The position numbers were made by a program, and so were the translations under genes. The notes beneath the pieces were generated by a model. The model was not told where the DNA came from. It saw only the letters and a program-made list of their open reading frames with translations, and ran no database searches. From an uncultured Burkholderiales bacterium (GTDB lineage Bacteria; Pseudomonadota; Gammaproteobacteria; Burkholderiales; Thiobacillaceae), in assembly GCA_937925755.1 (NCBI GenBank), contig CALAMX010000119.1:1-7897 (forward strand): DNA of 7,897 nt, given 5' to 3'. This document shows, in pieces, positions 6,380 to 7,897 of the stretch. Every line of letters starts with the position of its first letter. Position 1 is the stretch's first letter.

Positions 6380-6838
6380 ATGAAAAGACGGCTGCTAGTC
6401 CTTTACACTGGTCTGTTTTTGACCCTCGGCGCCTGCGCCACCGCGAATCAGCCCATCTCCGAAGAGGCTATGGGGCTGTCCAAGACCAGCGTATTCCATG
6501 ACCCGGCACCGGCTGCCTTCGACTATCCCGCCGAGCGTCCGGGCACGGGCACGCGCTACGAACAGTCCTACCATACCGCACCACCCATGATCCCGCACGA
6601 CATCTCCGCCTTCGTGCCAGTCACCCAGAGCAAGAACCTCTGCCTTAGCTGCCACCAGAATGCCGCGATGGCCGGACAATCGGTGCCCAAGGGGGCACCG
6701 ACCCCCATGTCGGTGAGCCATTACAGCGACTTGGCCAGTGGCAAACTCGACGGGGCGCGTGCCGTGTGCACCCTCTGCCATGCCCCGCAGGCCAAGGTGG
6801 ATCCCCTGGTCGAGAACCGTCTGGGCGGAGGTCGCTGA
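6380..6838 (+). CDS. napB: NapB, dihaem cytochrome c subunit of periplasmic nitrate reductase
   Basis: 152 aa. The start is the ATG at 6380, with ribosome binding site AAGGAG at 6368-6373; a longer open frame upstream overlaps napH and is not used. NapB is the electron-transfer partner of NapA. Two c-type haem sites are present: C88-L-S-C91-H92 and C130-T-L-C133-H134. H73 in 'PPMIPHD' and H114 in 'SVSHY' match the positions of the distal haem ligands in other NapB proteins, and the end 'HAPQAKVDPLVENRL' also fits the family. The N terminus is unusual: residues 1-19 look like a lipoprotein signal (MKRR, hydrophobic core, then L-G-A-C19), which would anchor the mature protein by an acylated cysteine rather than leave it soluble. 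A residue after the cysteine other than Asp (A20) would allow outer-membrane sorting. It is the last gene of the operon, 20 bp after napH. Confidence 0.94.
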   Translation: MKRRLLVLYTGLFLTLGACATANQPISEEAMGLSKTSVFHDPAPAAFDYPAERPGTGTRYEQSYHTAPPMIPHDISAFVPVTQSKNLCLSCHQNAAMAGQSVPKGAPTPMSVSHYSDLASGKLDGARAVCTLCHAPQAKVDPLVENRLGGGR

Positions 6839-6873
6839 GCTGCCGAGGCCCGCGCCCACGCCATGCGTCATCT

Positions 6874-6896
6874 AGCCGCCTACGGGCGGCTTTTTT
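6874..6896 (+). terminator. Intrinsic terminator of the nap operon
   Basis: A perfect 7-bp GC-rich stem, AGCCGCC (6874-6880) with GGCGGCT (6885-6891) around a TACG loop, runs directly into six Ts (6891-6896). It lies 35 bp after the napB stop. The T-run overlaps the stop of the convergent protease gene. On the minus strand the stem has no T-run after it, so it should act mainly on nap transcripts. Confidence 0.9.
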
Positions 6897-7392
6897 AGGG
6901 TTGGCGCATGCCGATGTGCATCTCCCCGCCCTCCATGCGCACGGTGAAGCGAGATAGGAAGCTCATACCCAACAGGACGGTATCGCCGGGCATATTCGGC
7001 ACGATCACCCCGGCCACGTCGCGCGCGGCCAAGCCGGCGAGTTCCACGGTCTCCAGACGGGTGGTGTAGGCGGTGGTCATGCCGGCGGCGGTGGTGGTGC
7101 GTACCGGCCCGCCCGATTGCGCCCCGACGCGGCGGGCTACAGCGGCGGGCAGGGCCACACCAGTGGCGCCGGTATCCACTAGGAAGAGGACCTCGATGCC
7201 GTTGATTCGACCAGGTGCCATGAAGTGGCCGCCGGCGTTGCGCTTGAGCACCACGCCGTCGGCCACGGCGAGCTGGGCGAGATCGGCGTTGGGGTTCACC
7301 TGCCGTGTCACCCAGCCGTGCATGAACAACCAAACCACGCCGCCCAGCAGCAGCCAGGCGGCGGCGATCATACCTACGCCCCAGTTCCGCAT
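6895..7392 (-). CDS. Membrane-anchored retropepsin-like aspartic protease (clan AA, TIGR02281-like)
   Basis: 165 aa. One N-terminal transmembrane segment (about residues 7-25) is followed by a periplasmic domain. The catalytic motif is 'LVDTGATGVALP' with D73-T74-G75, and the family's second hallmark is 'VLLGMSFLSRF' (139-149). One such domain per chain means the active enzyme would be a dimer, as in retropepsins. Proteobacterial members of this family have no well-defined substrate. The start at 7392 is preceded by a modest AGG about 9 nt upstream. The gene converges on the nap operon and its stop codon overlaps the nap terminator's T-run; I see no functional link to nitrate reduction. Confidence 0.88.
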   Translation of the reverse strand: MRNWGVGMIAAAWLLLGGVVWLFMHGWVTRQVNPNADLAQLAVADGVVLKRNAGGHFMAPGRINGIEVLFLVDTGATGVALPAAVARRVGAQSGGPVRTTTAAGMTTAYTTRLETVELAGLAARDVAGVIVPNMPGDTVLLGMSFLSRFTVRMEGGEMHIGMRQP

Positions 7393-7833
7393 GCGATTTT
7401 GCCTGTCCAGTCCCTTTTTGCCTTTCTGACCCCGACTGAGCCCGAGCGTTCGCTAGGTGTCCGCGGAATCAGCGTGCTGGGCGTTTCATTCCCCTCGCCG
7501 CCGCCTCCCGGCGCGGATCGGCTGCTCCGACCCAACGCCCGCTCTGGCGCACGATCAGGGCTAGGCCATGGGCATGTCGCTGAACACGATCTCATGCCCA
7601 CGCGCGTGAGTCATCGGCAAGTTCGGGTGGCGCGCGTCCGCGTTCGAGCTCGGTGGGCCCGTCTCGGCTGCCGGCATGCGGCAGGGCTACCACCTCACTT
7701 GCCGATAACTGGCCGTCGATGAGGGCGACGATGGCGCGCGCGACGTAATCGAAGATAATCCTAAAAACCGCAGTTGACCGCTTTTTTGTGTTACAACGTC
7801 ATGAATCCATTGAAGGATGTGGTCTTGAGACGA

Positions 7834-7850
7834 CTCACCCGCAGGGTGAG
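7834..7850. repeat. Perfect 7-bp hairpin CTCACCC-GCA-GGGTGAG
   Basis: The arms at 7834-7840 and 7844-7850 pair fully around a 3-nt loop. No T-run follows on either strand. It could be part of a REP-like repeat or a leader structure of a gene beyond the window; its role is unknown. Confidence 0.4.
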
Positions 7851-7869
7851 CCCGCAACAACCCGCTTTG

Positions 7870-7884
7870 TGGGCCTTCGGCCCA
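7870..7884. repeat. Perfect 6-bp hairpin TGGGCC-TTC-GGCCCA
   Basis: The arms at 7870-7875 and 7879-7884 pair fully around a TTC loop. No T-run follows on either strand, so a standard intrinsic terminator is unlikely. It lies 19 bp after the hairpin at 7834-7850, and the pair may belong to one structured element cut by the window edge. Confidence 0.4.
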
Positions 7885-7897
7885 TCCCTCGCTGCGC

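Larger units (their letters stand above)
7393..7897. other. Stretch of 505 bp with no supportable gene
   Basis: No open frame here has a start, ribosome binding site and recognisable protein. From 7393 to about 7750 the DNA is GC-rich with short frames only. Around 7755-7800 there is an AT-rich island unlike the surroundings, with A5 and T6 runs. After 7801 there are two perfect hairpins, at 7834-7850 and 7870-7884. A frame from ATG 7801 stays open to the window edge (32 codons), but it has no ribosome binding site and I do not recognise it. The minus-strand part next to 7392 should hold the protease promoter, but no convincing -35/-10 pair stands out. Confidence 0.5.

Noticed and set aside
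7225..7722. Plus-strand open frame of 165 codons overlapping the protease start and the gene-less stretch
   Set aside because: The predicted product is Arg/His/Pro-rich without any domain. It overlaps a recognised gene on the other strand, as expected of chance frames in high-GC DNA.
7592..7798. Minus-strand open frame of about 68 codons containing 'FDYVARAIVALIDGQLSASE'
   Set aside because: The segment looks somewhat protein-like, but it has no ATG, no ribosome binding site and no family I recognise, and it is bounded by stops. It could be a remnant of a broken gene, but that cannot be supported from this window.
7801..7897. Plus-strand frame starting ATG at 7801 and open to the window edge (MNPLKDVVLRRL...)
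   Set aside because: There is no ribosome binding site upstream. It runs through two perfect hairpins, and 32 codons are too few to judge without the sequence beyond the edge.

Overview
This is a high-GC bacterial window, probably from a gamma- or betaproteobacterium. That placement rests on the Crp/Fnr regulator of Dnr type, the small membrane-anchored clan AA aspartic protease, the CHAD protein and the uniform codon use; it is inference and no species can be named. The core of the window is a complete five-gene cluster for periplasmic nitrate reductase, napD-napA-napG-napH-napB, with a divergently transcribed regulator upstream and a clear intrinsic terminator downstream.

Layout: 2-655 (+) is the C-terminal part of a CHAD-domain protein that enters from the left edge. 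688-1380 (-) is a Crp/Fnr-family regulator that converges on it. 1381-1515 is the divergent control region; it holds a perfect FNR/DNR-type palindrome (TTGATCTAGATCAA, 1437-1450), a promoter-like element for the regulator and a second inverted repeat. 1516-6838 (+) is the nap operon, and 6874-6896 is its terminator. 6895-7392 (-) is an aspartic protease gene that converges on the operon. 7393-7897 has no gene I can support; it contains an AT-rich island and two short hairpins near the right edge.

How the genes work together: NapD is the chaperone that binds the Tat signal of NapA. NapA is the Mo-bisMGD/[4Fe-4S] catalytic subunit that reduces nitrate to nitrite in the periplasm. NapB is the dihaem cytochrome c that feeds it. 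NapH (membrane, quinol-facing) and NapG (periplasmic, four [4Fe-4S] clusters) should carry electrons from the quinol pool. No napC, the usual tetrahaem quinol dehydrogenase, is present in the cluster, so NapGH appears to be the main electron entry, as in epsilonproteobacterial Nap systems. NapA also has the long form (913 aa) and sequence features I associate with epsilonproteobacterial NapA. The regulator has FNR-like DNA-contact residues but no N-terminal iron-sulfur cysteines. It is therefore a good candidate to act on the palindrome in response to nitric oxide, or another non-Fe-S signal, rather than directly to oxygen.

I did not find a wholly new system. The points most worth a second look are the NapC-less, epsilon-like organisation, a lipoprotein-type signal on NapB, an intercistronic hairpin between napA and napG, and the compact regulatory region.
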